From: Jingweiarchaeum tengchongense
GTDB taxonomy: Archaea; Nanobdellota; Nanobdellia; Jingweiarchaeales; Jingweiarchaeaceae
Reading direction: 5' to 3'
DNA: 13,836 nucleotides
Assembly (NCBI GenBank): GCA_038874075.1
Contig: JAVZDD010000014.1
Span: 1-13,836, forward strand
Shown: in pieces, positions 1 through 5,873 of the stretch
Layout: each line of letters starts with the position of its first letter
How positions within the stretch are numbered: position 1 is the first letter of the stretch
The notes under the pieces: generated by a model
What the model was told of the DNA's origin: nothing
Database searches by the model: none
What the model saw: only the letters and a program-made list of their open reading frames with translations
Program-made: the position numbers and the translations under genes

Positions 1-344
1 GACGTTGATCCTGTTAAAATATTTGAGAGCGTCTGAGGACTGATGGCTGAGTTAACATATCCACTAATAATGGACGATGTAGATAAGTTCGAGTTAGCAG
101 GGCCACCATGAATGTTAATAGCGGTTTGGAACAATTGTAGTGCATCTGCAAGTGTGTTTCCACTTGCTGTGTATACCTGACTTGATGCAGTTTTGAATGC
201 TTGCGACGATGACTGACCAGCGCTTACAGCCGAATTATACGCTGATTGAAGTTGACTTATTTGATTTGGGCTTAAGCAAAGATCACTACCGCTCACCGTA
301 GTGCCATCTGTTGTGAGTATATTTCCTGGACATAATCCTGCCAT
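1..344 (-). CDS. Partial Ser/Ala-rich protein, probable structural gene (runs off left edge)
   Basis: The ATG at 342-344 is preceded by AGGTGAG at a good distance, and the frame stays open to position 1, giving the first 114 residues of a longer protein. It begins MAGLCPGNILTTDG and is rich in Ser, Ala, Gln, Thr and Asn. Residues from about 28 on look helical (QISQLQSAYNSAV), and there is no membrane segment in the visible part. It starts 18 nt after the stop of the 247-aa beta-rich protein and so belongs to the same capsid transcript. I do not recognise the family. A minor capsid, vertex or internal virion protein is inferred from position only. Confidence 0.75.
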   Translation of the reverse strand, partial: MAGLCPGNILTTDGTTVSGSDLCLSPNQISQLQSAYNSAVSAGQSSSQAFKTASSQVYTASGNTLADALQLFQTAINIHGGPANSNLSTSSIISGYVNSAISPQTLSNILTGST

Positions 345-362
345 TCCGCTCACCTCACATTA

Positions 363-1106
363 CTATGACAATCCAAGTAGCATGGAATTCATGATTTGCT
401 TGATATTTGGAATCTTGGCAAGAAGTTGCGCCATTGTACCTTGATCTGTTGGCATTGACAAAGTTGCAAGCATGTTCGGAGTTGTGGTAGTCTGAGCAGG
501 GCTCATACTGATGGCAACTGGAGCCAAAACATACAAATTCAACGAGTAATTTTCGGGCAATATTATCTGTTGTGGAAAATATAATGCACCGTCCGAGGAA
601 ATCTGATCCATCTGGTTAGCATCTTCAATTGCGCCGGTGTGGATTGTTGCTTGTGCAGTGCCTGTTGCGAGCGGCACATTAACGACCCAAGAGTAATTTC
701 CAGCTGCTACTAAGTAATACACAAGCAATGTTGCAGATGTCGATGTAGTATCGTTAACAGCAAATGTCGCACTGCTACCGCTGACATTAGTGCATTGCAC
801 AAGTTTTGCTGTACCTGAACTACCTGTCCACCACCCGATTGCCGATAGCGCGTAGTTTGGTGCGTTATACACATTAGATATGACAGCAATTGGTGCAGAA
901 GTTGTCACGATTACATTATCAGATGTCTGTGCTGACGTATATGTAAAAGTCTGAGTCGCGGTGAGACGCAATTTCATCATTTTATCAGTTCTGAAGTGCA
1001 CAAATGAATTCAGAGGCACTTTATATGACAGCGCCAAAGAGTTAACACCTGCGGTAGGGGCTGAGACCGTAAATTGGGATAAAGTTAAAACAGTAGATGA
1101 TGCCAT
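363..1106 (-). CDS. Beta-rich 247-aa protein, candidate large major capsid protein (jelly roll)
   Basis: The protein has 247 residues. The ATG is preceded by AAGGAGGGG at good spacing. Its composition is that of an all-beta virion protein: alternating hydrophobic strands rich in Ser, Thr, Ala and Val, few charged residues, no signal peptide and no clear membrane helix. A motif LPENYSLNLYVLAP near residues 182-195 resembles the final strands of viral jelly rolls, and a similar LPIDKQFKI..EVLIVAV pattern occurs in the gene just upstream. The last 25 residues look helical. It lies 13 nt after the 172-aa gene. P23-77-like viruses encode a small (about 173 aa) and a large (about 290 aa) single-jelly-roll capsid protein in this order behind a packaging ATPase. 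Assignment to the large capsid subunit is an inference from order, size and beta character. A spike or minor coat protein is the main alternative. Confidence 0.6.
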   Translation of the reverse strand: MASSTVLTLSQFTVSAPTAGVNSLALSYKVPLNSFVHFRTDKMMKLRLTATQTFTYTSAQTSDNVIVTTSAPIAVISNVYNAPNYALSAIGWWTGSSGTAKLVQCTNVSGSSATFAVNDTTSTSATLLVYYLVAAGNYSWVVNVPLATGTAQATIHTGAIEDANQMDQISSDGALYFPQQIILPENYSLNLYVLAPVAISMSPAQTTTTPNMLATLSMPTDQGTMAQLLAKIPNIKQIMNSMLLGLS

Positions 1107-1119
1107 TTTTATCCCCTCC

Positions 1120-1638
1120 TTAACTATTAGTTACTTGAATGACGGGTATTGATATATAAGAATCTGTCCAATTAACGGTTTCGGTAGAAAGCAACGAGGC
1201 AACTGCAACTATTAGCACTTCATTCTGACTGATTTTGAATTGCTTGTCGATCGGCAGTTTCAAGTTACTTGCATATTGTCCCACCATTTGTTGTTGTTTG
1301 GATAATCCTGACCACATATCGTATGGCACAGTAGTAATCAAAGTTCCCAGAGATGTTGGTGGGTCACTTGGAGCTTTAGAATAAAAGTTGATCGTATCAC
1401 CGCTGGCTATTGGTGTAGTACCTGCATCATCCTGCCACAGCACCATTCTTACGATCGGATTTGGTTGAACGATCCAATAAACGCCTTCCGGAACCTGAAA
1501 TCCTATAATACCAATCGGATATCCTTGCAATAAATTATAAGCAGTAGTTGGCTGTCCAGTTGACGACAGCGGCTGTAAACTTTTTGGATCAACAACTATG
1601 TTAGATAACGATTTAAGTAATGTTAATGATCTTTCCAT
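1120..1638 (-). CDS. Beta-rich 172-aa protein, candidate small major capsid protein (jelly roll)
   Basis: The protein has 172 residues and starts at an ATG with GAGGTGA upstream. After a short helical N-terminus (about residues 1-14) it looks like a compact beta sandwich. Strand-like stretches include IGIIGFQVPEGVYWIVQ, IVRMVLWQDD, DTINFYS and, near the C-terminus, QNEVLIVAVASL and SYISIPVIQV, joined by Gly/Pro/Ser turns. No membrane segment is present. It sits between the small membrane protein (gap 15 nt) and the 247-aa protein (gap 13 nt). The length is close to that of VP16, the small single-jelly-roll capsid protein of phage P23-77, and the order matches. I infer a capsid subunit but cannot show sequence homology by eye. 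Confidence 0.6.
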   Translation of the reverse strand: MERSLTLLKSLSNIVVDPKSLQPLSSTGQPTTAYNLLQGYPIGIIGFQVPEGVYWIVQPNPIVRMVLWQDDAGTTPIASGDTINFYSKAPSDPPTSLGTLITTVPYDMWSGLSKQQQMVGQYASNLKLPIDKQFKISQNEVLIVAVASLLSTETVNWTDSYISIPVIQVTNS

Positions 1639-1653
1639 ATCAATTCACCTCGC

Positions 1654-1974
1654 TTATGCCTTTACGTTGTATTTCAACATGAGTTCAACTACTCCTTCAG
1701 CAATACCACCAGCAAGCATGCCAAACCCAAAGTTTTCAATCATTTGATTTTTACCCAAAAATTGGGCTATAACAAAGCCGACGGCAGCAATTCCAAAGCC
1801 AGCAATGTACGGGTAGTTTGCCAAAAATGCTATGTTCTGTTTCCCAGTTTTCGAATTCGTATCGGCGGCATATGCATTCAAATAATAAGCACCAGCACCA
1901 CTAAGCGCGGCTCCTGCCGATATTATTCCCATTTCCATAAGTTCATCTTTTGATGGTAAAGTTCCCTTTGCCAT
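1654..1974 (-). CDS. Small membrane protein (106 aa), probable virion membrane component
   Basis: I chose the ATG at 1972-1974 because AAAGGAGGT precedes it at ideal spacing. The frame is open for 31 more codons upstream, but these would overlap the promoter at 2012-2040 and carry no ribosome site. The 106-residue product starts MAKGTLPSKDELMEMG and has hydrophobic Gly/Ala-rich segments at about 15-35, 52-73 (PYIAGFGIAAVGFVIAQFLG) and 81-100 (NFGFGMLAGGIAEGVVELML), so two or three membrane passes. It is the first gene behind the promoter and precedes the two beta-rich genes. Small, abundant membrane proteins are expected in viruses with an internal membrane. No family is recognised, and a holin is possible but less likely in this position. 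Confidence 0.75.
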   Translation of the reverse strand: MAKGTLPSKDELMEMGIISAGAALSGAGAYYLNAYAADTNSKTGKQNIAFLANYPYIAGFGIAAVGFVIAQFLGKNQMIENFGFGMLAGGIAEGVVELMLKYNVKA

Positions 1975-2011
1975 GTTAAAACCTCCTTTGAAGTTGTAAT
2001 AAATCAATTTC

Positions 2012-2040
2012 ATTTTGGAGGTCGACAAATTAAATGTCAA
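2012..2040 (-). promoter_or_regulatory. Sigma-A-type promoter for the capsid transcript
   Basis: The minus strand has a perfect -35 hexamer TTGACA (2035-2040), a 17-nt spacer and CAAAAT (2012-2017), which matches TATAAT at four of six positions including the A at position 2 and the final T. Transcription would start near 2005, about 30 nt before the ATG at 1974. It lies downstream of a terminator and directly next to the phased decamer array, as expected for a separately controlled late promoter. Confidence 0.65.
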
Positions 2041-2210
2041 GAGTAATAAACGCACACAAACGTACATAAAGGGTCATAAAGGGTCATAAAGGGTCACAAA
2101 GGTCAAAGAAAAGGAAAAACGGTAACAAACGTACACAAACGGTAACAAAAGTACACAAAAGTCAAAGAAAAGGAAAAAACGGTAACAAAAGTACACAAAG
2201 AGACATAAAT
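2041..2210. repeat. 17 consecutive 10-bp phased A-tract decamers upstream of the promoter
   Basis: From 2041 to 2210 the plus strand divides into 17 blocks of 10 bp, most of them ending in CAAA, TAAA, CAAAA or AAAC, for example GGGTCATAAA (twice in a row at 2071-2090), GGTAACAAAA and GTACACAAAA. A longer unit of about 60 bp repeats inside it: GTCAAAGAAAAGGAAAAA followed by GGTAACAAA and GTACACAAA occurs at about 2102-2139 and again at 2161-2199. A-runs repeated once per helical turn are a known cause of DNA curvature. The array ends exactly at the -35 box, so an upstream-activating bent element or an array of activator sites is likely. A role in replication or packaging cannot be excluded. 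Confidence 0.85.
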
Positions 2211-2243
2211 AAAAAGAAGGCTGAGATAGATATTCTCAACCTT
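2207..2243 (-). terminator. Rho-independent terminator after the ATPase gene
   Basis: On the minus strand, AAGGTTGAGA (2234-2243) and TCTCAGCCTT (2217-2226) form a 10-bp stem with one G-U pair and a 7-nt loop, followed by CTTTTTATTT. It lies about 40 nt downstream of the ATPase stop codon. It separates the morphogenesis operon from the promoter-driven capsid operon. The 2244-2284 stretch between stop and stem shows nothing else. Confidence 0.85.
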
Positions 2244-2284
2244 GTTAAGAAGAAGGAATGAGGATGTGAAATTGAGGCGGCTAT

Positions 2285-2959
2285 TCAGGATACAGTGGTA
2301 TTGATTATACCAAGAGAACCTTTTTGCAAATTTTTAATAAAGCATTCATGTTCTTGAAGAATATCAAAACTAACGTGATAGGCATTTAGTTCCAAAAGCT
2401 TAGCCATTTTTTCTTTGTCCGTCGCTGTCACCATTTGGAAAATGAAAGCATAGTGCGCTTGCTTGATAGCAGCGAGGTCTACGTCTGTAAGAGATTGATA
2501 TGCTATGATCACGTCCAATTTTCTTTTGCGGCCTTCTCTAAGTAATTGGCCAACTCCACGCGAAAAATGAAAGCGTGGGAACAATTTTGATCCTTCATCG
2601 ATCAAAATAATTACCTCTATGTGATTTCTCAAAATTTCAAGTGCAAAATCATCAAGCAATTCACGTTGTTGTTTTTCATCGAGAAAAGACAAATTCACAA
2701 GTACATCATGTTCATGTTCTTGCGCGAGAGACAGCATAGCATTTACATCAAGTCGTTTATAAGTAGTACTGACTATAACATCCGTATCGTATACATCTAT
2801 ATAACCTTTTTCTGATTCCATTTCCGCATATGCGGTAGATGTATCAAAGATTATTACCTGTTTTCTCTCATTACCATACCTCGCTTTGAGTGTTTTTAGC
2901 AGAGTATCTATCAACGTTGATTTTCCCGATCCAGTTTTTCCCCCAATCGCAATGTTCAT
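2285..2959 (-). CDS. HerA/FtsK-like genome-packaging ATPase
   Basis: The protein has 224 residues. Walker A is GKTGSGKST at residues 7-15, Walker B is VIILIDEG at 116-123 (D121, E122), and a sensor strand with glutamine, IIAYQS, follows at 151-156 behind an arginine-rich LREGRKRK segment. This order and the small size fit the packaging ATPases of PRD1, PM2 and P23-77-type viruses, which power DNA entry into preformed membrane-containing capsids. It has no transmembrane segment and no relaxase or conjugation domain, unlike FtsK or VirD4. The start ATG overlaps the stop of the preceding gene (ATGA), with GGGGGTGA as ribosome site, so the two are translationally coupled. It is the last gene before a terminator. 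The fold is clear; the packaging role is inferred from neighbours. Confidence 0.8.
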   Translation of the reverse strand: MNIAIGGKTGSGKSTLIDTLLKTLKARYGNERKQVIIFDTSTAYAEMESEKGYIDVYDTDVIVSTTYKRLDVNAMLSLAQEHEHDVLVNLSFLDEKQQRELLDDFALEILRNHIEVIILIDEGSKLFPRFHFSRGVGQLLREGRKRKLDVIIAYQSLTDVDLAAIKQAHYAFIFQMVTATDKEKMAKLLELNAYHVSFDILQEHECFIKNLQKGSLGIINTTVS

Positions 2960-3828
2960 GATTCACCCCCGGCATGGCTCAACACCTCAGATGTGGTGTG
3001 AGGTTCCGACGTTTTTATCTCGCTTTTTGCTTTATTATCCCCGTCATGGCTCAACACCTCAGATGTAGCGTGGATCTCCGACGTTTTTATCTCACTTTTT
3101 GCTTTATTATCCCTGTCATGGCTCAACATCTCAGATGTAGCGTGGATCTCCGACGTTTTTATCTCGCTTTTTGCTTTATTATCCCCGTCATGGCTCAACA
3201 CCTCAGATGTAGCAATGGTTGGAGGCGTGTTTTGATTTTGGGCTTTTACTACACCATCCATGCCCTGTATCATCGAAACATCAGGAGTGATTATGTATTT
3301 TTGCTGATAGCGAGTTGATTGTGTTGGTCGTTGCTGTTGCTGAGAAGAATTTATAAATTGATCTTGATTAGGATGTGTTGGAATTTGAATGACAAAAAAC
3401 GCAGCAGCAGCACTGAACACACCAAACAGAACATACTTTTGCCATGTAGGCAATGATTTCATAGGTTTGATAGCATCTCCCATATTTAATCCAAGTTGAT
3501 TCATCATATTTAATCCGAAATCAACATACGCGCTAATAAATTCATCTTTGTACCAATCAGGTACTTTTCTTGCTCTTGCAAGCCCCTGTCCAATCATGCT
3601 AAGCAGAAAAATAGAGCTTTGATTATCATCTTCGTTTTTATCTTCTTTTTTAGTTTTAGCATTGCTCAACACCTCAGATGTAGTGTGAGGTTCCGACGTT
3701 TCCGAAAGATCATCGTCAGAAAGATCATCAAAATCATCGTCAGTATCCTCTTTTGTTTTTAGAACATCTTTGAGTTTTTCAAGTCTTTCTTCTTCATTAT
3801 CAGATGATGGTAAATAATTCTTTCTCAT
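2956..3828 (-). CDS. Acidic single-pass membrane protein with C-terminal 24-aa repeats
   Basis: The protein has 290 residues, with an ATG behind GAAAGGAG. Residues 1-70 are very acidic (an Asp-rich run around 29-41) and carry one partial repeat (SETSEPHTTSEVLS, 42-55). Residues 72-128 form a more ordered region, and one transmembrane helix lies at about 131-149. A Gln-rich linker (163-175) follows. Residues 206-286 hold three tandem copies of a 24-residue unit, ATSEVLSHDGDNKAKSEIKT plus SEIH, and a fourth partial copy. The repeats are hydrophilic and probably disordered. The same unit occurs in the next upstream gene and in the intergenic gap between them. The gene overlaps the ATPase by 4 nt. 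I recognise no family. A virion-membrane or assembly role is inferred from position. Confidence 0.8.
   Translation of the reverse strand: MRKNYLPSSDNEEERLEKLKDVLKTKEDTDDDFDDLSDDDLSETSEPHTTSEVLSNAKTKKEDKNEDDNQSSIFLLSMIGQGLARARKVPDWYKDEFISAYVDFGLNMMNQLGLNMGDAIKPMKSLPTWQKYVLFGVFSAAAAFFVIQIPTHPNQDQFINSSQQQQRPTQSTRYQQKYIITPDVSMIQGMDGVVKAQNQNTPPTIATSEVLSHDGDNKAKSEIKTSEIHATSEMLSHDRDNKAKSEIKTSEIHATSEVLSHDGDNKAKSEIKTSEPHTTSEVLSHAGGES
2974..3213. repeat. 72-bp tandem repeat array, 3.3 copies
   Basis: Copies begin at 2974, 3046 and 3118, with a partial fourth at 3190-3213. Spacing is exactly 72 bp. On the plus strand each starts ATGGCTCAACACCTCAGATG, or nearly so, and ends in GCTTTATTATCCC. The array codes in frame for the C-terminal repeats of the 290-aa membrane protein. 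Because copies differ at only a few bases, the array is recent or is being homogenised. Confidence 0.95.
3662..3701. repeat. Isolated partial copy of the 72-bp repeat
   Basis: A 40-bp piece of the repeat (GCTCAACACCTCAGATGTAG through TTCCGACGTTT) sits alone near the start of the 290-aa gene. It encodes SEPHTTSEVLS in the same reading frame as the C-terminal array about 450 bp away. Confidence 0.85.
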
Positions 3829-3842
3829 TTTTTTCTCCTTTC

Positions 3843-3879
3843 ATGGCTCACCACGTGAGATGTAGCCTGAGGTTCCGAC
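3843..3879. repeat. Non-coding, diverged copy of the 72-bp repeat between two genes
   Basis: In the 60-bp gap between the 394-aa and 290-aa genes, 37 bp match the first half of the repeat (ATGGCTCACCACGTGAGATG, then TAGCCTGAGGTTCCGAC) with several changes. It begins next to the ribosome site of the 290-aa gene. It is not in the frame used by the coding copies, which shows that the unit can exist as plain DNA outside a protein. Confidence 0.75.
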
Positions 3880-3888
3880 ACTTTTTCT

Positions 3889-5073
3889 TTAGTACGATGC
3901 AGGACCGAAGAGTTCTTTAACGCTTGGAACATCAGCATATTTATCCTTTGACTTTTGTTGTTGCATCGTTGACATTTCTTGATTTTCCAACATACTCATA
4001 ACTGCTGAAGATAAGCTATCAATATTGTCATAATTCGAAAGTGAGGTGGCGTGAATCTCCGACGTTTTTATCTCGCTTTTTGCTTTATTATCCCCGTCAT
4101 GGCTCAACACCTCAGATGTGGTGTGAGGTTCCGACGTTTTCACCCCATTTTTTGGACGCATTCTTGATAGCATGATTGCACCTGTGCTTCCTAATAGCAA
4201 TAACCCCAAAATTATCCATGTCAAATTTTTATTATCTTTTTTAAGTGGTTTTTTTGTTTCTTGTTCATTTGGAGGCAAGTTATCGTTTATGTTAGTTACA
4301 GGTGTATCTTCAACATCGTTATTAAGCCTTCTTTGCAGTGAAGGATCCAATTTGCTTTCCATCATATCTGTGATCAATCCATCAAACACTTTTAAGCCAG
4401 CTTGTCTTAATTTCCTTGCACTTTCGAGTTCGTCATCCGATAATTGTTTATGAAAGCCATATTCTTCATCCTCTGTGGTGTGGAACTCCGACATTTTTAT
4501 CTCACTTTTTGCTTTATTATCATCATCACGGTCCAACACCTCAGATGTGGCGTGAATCTCCGACGTTTTTATCTCGCTTTTTGCTTTATTATCATCATCA
4601 TGGCTCAACACCTCAGATGTGGCGTGGATCTCCGACGTTTTTATCTCGCTTTTTGCTTTATTATCATCATGGCTCAACACCTCAGATGTAGCCTGAGTTT
4701 CAGACATTTTGGACTTTAATTGAAATTTTCGATATTCTGATCTTAATTTTTCGATCATATCAGATGAGAAAAACTCGACAGTTGATTTATCATTAGTCAA
4801 ATCCGCCAGAAGTGCAAAGAATGGAGCAAAAATCAGAGAACCATTGTGCTGATAGAATCGATCTTCATCTATAGTCTTAATGAATGTTTGGTGTTCTTCA
4901 GTTGGAATGGCAGAGAGAATTTGATCAAACTTTTTGCGCGCTTGAAGAATATCAACAGGATAGGCTTGGCCATCAATTGGATCAATCAATAAATTTAGTA
5001 ACGTGCGCATTTCAATTTTTTGATGTGATTTGACTACTTCTAAGATGCTTTTCTTCAAATCTTCAAGTGTCAT
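3889..5073 (-). CDS. Single-pass membrane protein with two internal blocks of the 24-aa repeat
   Basis: The protein has 394 residues, and its ATG behind AAAGGAG overlaps the upstream stop by one base (TAATG). Residues 1-122 look like a folded helical domain. Residues 123-200 hold three copies of the TSEVLSH..DNKAKSEIKTSE repeat, 201-255 are charged and helical, 283-303 form one transmembrane helix, and 311-344 hold a further 1.3 repeats on the other side of the membrane. The C-terminus ends KELFGPASY. The repeat therefore sits on both sides of the membrane helix, and the ordered sequence around it looks interrupted by it. The copies differ in the number of Asp codons (DD, DDD, DGD). The family is unknown. 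With the 290-aa neighbour it forms a pair of virion or assembly membrane proteins. Confidence 0.8.
   Translation of the reverse strand: MTLEDLKKSILEVVKSHQKIEMRTLLNLLIDPIDGQAYPVDILQARKKFDQILSAIPTEEHQTFIKTIDEDRFYQHNGSLIFAPFFALLADLTNDKSTVEFFSSDMIEKLRSEYRKFQLKSKMSETQATSEVLSHDDNKAKSEIKTSEIHATSEVLSHDDDNKAKSEIKTSEIHATSEVLDRDDDNKAKSEIKMSEFHTTEDEEYGFHKQLSDDELESARKLRQAGLKVFDGLITDMMESKLDPSLQRRLNNDVEDTPVTNINDNLPPNEQETKKPLKKDNKNLTWIILGLLLLGSTGAIMLSRMRPKNGVKTSEPHTTSEVLSHDGDNKAKSEIKTSEIHATSLSNYDNIDSLSSAVMSMLENQEMSTMQQQKSKDKYADVPSVKELFGPASY
4043..4141. repeat. 72-bp repeat, about 1.4 copies
   Basis: A partial unit (4043-4098) is followed by a second partial unit starting ATGGCTCAACACC at 4099. Together they encode residues 311-344 of the 394-aa protein, after its membrane helix. 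Confidence 0.9.
4474..4710. repeat. 72-bp repeat array, about 3.3 copies with 3-bp length variation
   Basis: Units start at about 4528, 4600 and 4669 with a partial unit before them, giving periods of 72 and 69 bp. The difference is one CAT triplet in a CATCATCAT run, so slippage kept the frame. It encodes residues 123-200 of the 394-aa protein. Confidence 0.95.
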
Positions 5074-5387
5074 TATGATCTCCTTTCATTTTCAAAGTCA
5101 ATTAAATCTTCCTTTTTAATGAAATATTGATGCCCTATCTTTACGCTTTTCAATTGCTTTGATTTCAGCAAACGATATACAGTTCGAGTACTGATACGTA
5201 AGATGTATGCAATATCTTCTACGACGAGCATGCTGTTGTAATGCCATCTGCCGTTATGCCAACAATGCTTAATTTGATTTAAAATATCATCATCTATATT
5301 GTGCTGAATGTGTATATGCTTGTAAAGTGTGGACTTTGAAATCATTTGAGAACCACGCTGATATTTAATGAATTCACTTGCCATCAT
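5073..5387 (-). CDS. Excisionase-like helix-turn-helix protein (104 aa)
   Basis: Residues 53-100 match the small excisionase-type (MerR-like, HTH_17) domain: VVEDIAYILRISTRTVYRLL is the helix-turn-helix, then KSKQLKSVKIGHQYFIKKED is the wing. The first 50 residues are an extra region without a clear match. The start is chosen because the ATG overlaps the stop of the DUF2283-like gene (ATGA), indicating coupled translation. A later ATG (5345) lacks a ribosome site. Such proteins bind short operators as regulators or recombination directionality factors. No integrase is visible, so regulation of the structural operon is more plausible. It is the second protein of this type within 500 bp. Confidence 0.8.
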   Translation of the reverse strand: MMASEFIKYQRGSQMISKSTLYKHIHIQHNIDDDILNQIKHCWHNGRWHYNSMLVVEDIAYILRISTRTVYRLLKSKQLKSVKIGHQYFIKKEDLIDFENERRS

Positions 5388-5683
5388 ATTTTGATACCTA
5401 AAATCCTTTCTACTGTACTTATCACGAAGGACGGCACTTGTTGTAGAAGTTCTTGCGCTTGAGGGTCTTTGATTGTCTCATGTAGCTTGTATATCGTGAT
5501 ACTTATCGGCATTTCTTTTCTATCCAGTTGTATGATCACTTGATCTTGAATGTATGTTTGAATAGTAGCAATAGGATTATTATTATCAAAATGCAAGTAC
5601 AAGGCATCTGATTTTTCATCAAATGTGTGATCAATATGCCTTGTCAATAAAGGTAGATATTTTGAAAATGCTATTTTATTCAT
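5384..5683 (-). CDS. DUF2283-like small protein (99 aa)
   Basis: The start at 5683 is set by GGAGGAGTTATATG. The open frame extends 16 codons upstream, into the previous gene, without a ribosome site. Residues 16-68 (HIDHTFDEKSDALYLHFDN, then TYIQDQVIIQLD and MPISITIYKL) follow the pattern of DUF2283: a tyrosine or phenylalanine-Asp, then SDALYL, then VI..D, and a final I..I strand. The C-terminal 30 residues are helical. The domain's function is not known. In cellular genomes it is often found in small toxin-antitoxin-like loci. Here it is flanked by two HTH proteins, with an 8-nt overlap upstream and a 4-nt overlap downstream. Confidence 0.65.
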   Translation of the reverse strand: MNKIAFSKYLPLLTRHIDHTFDEKSDALYLHFDNNNPIATIQTYIQDQVIIQLDRKEMPISITIYKLHETIKDPQAQELLQQVPSFVISTVERILGIKI

Positions 5684-5873
5684 ATAACTCCTCCTTTGTT
5701 TTGCTTGCATGTTTTTTCTTGAAGTCAGCAATAGCAGTGAGTGAGATACGATAGCGACCGCCTAACACAATCGCTTTTATCTGCCCAGAATGTATGTATT
5801 TCCGTACGGTACGCGGAGATACTTTCAACAACGCGGCCACATCATCGACAGTCAAGTTGTATTTATCCATCAT
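5676..5873 (-). CDS. Excisionase-like helix-turn-helix protein (65 aa)
   Basis: This is nearly a bare HTH_17/excisionase domain: LTVDDVAALLKVSPRTVRKYI (residues 7-27) forms the helix-turn-helix, and GQIKAIVLGGRYRISLTAIADF the wing and last helix. Two adjacent ATG codons (5871-5873 and 5868-5870) follow GGGGGTGG. The first overlaps the stop of the preceding gene as ATGA, so translation is coupled. Expected to be a DNA-binding regulator or architectural factor. Its target is unknown. It could act on the promoter or decamer array at 2012-2210 or on an early promoter outside the window. Confidence 0.8.
   Translation of the reverse strand: MMDKYNLTVDDVAALLKVSPRTVRKYIHSGQIKAIVLGGRYRISLTAIADFKKKHASKTKEELYE

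Noticed and set aside
1975..2067. Longer start for the small membrane protein (31 extra residues)
   Set aside because: The extension crosses the promoter and ends in the decamer array, while the ATG at 1974 has an ideal AAAGGAGGT.
2285..2959. Conjugative or plasmid-partition ATPase as identity of the HerA/FtsK-like protein
   Set aside because: No relaxase, coupling-protein membrane helices or ParB partner nearby. The single small domain and beta-rich neighbours fit packaging better, though this is not proven.
2974..3318. Plus-strand open frame of 114 codons across the repeats
   Set aside because: It is the complement of the repeat-coding region, has no ribosome site, and exists only because the 72-bp unit lacks stops in several frames.
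2974..4710. CRISPR-like array
   Set aside because: Units are tandem or isolated, code in frame, are not separated by unique spacers of constant length, and there are no cas genes.
4416..4719. Two overlapping plus-strand open frames of 91 codons
   Set aside because: Same cause: repeat-driven shadows opposite the 394-aa gene. Two long overlapping frames in one repeat array argue for an artefact.
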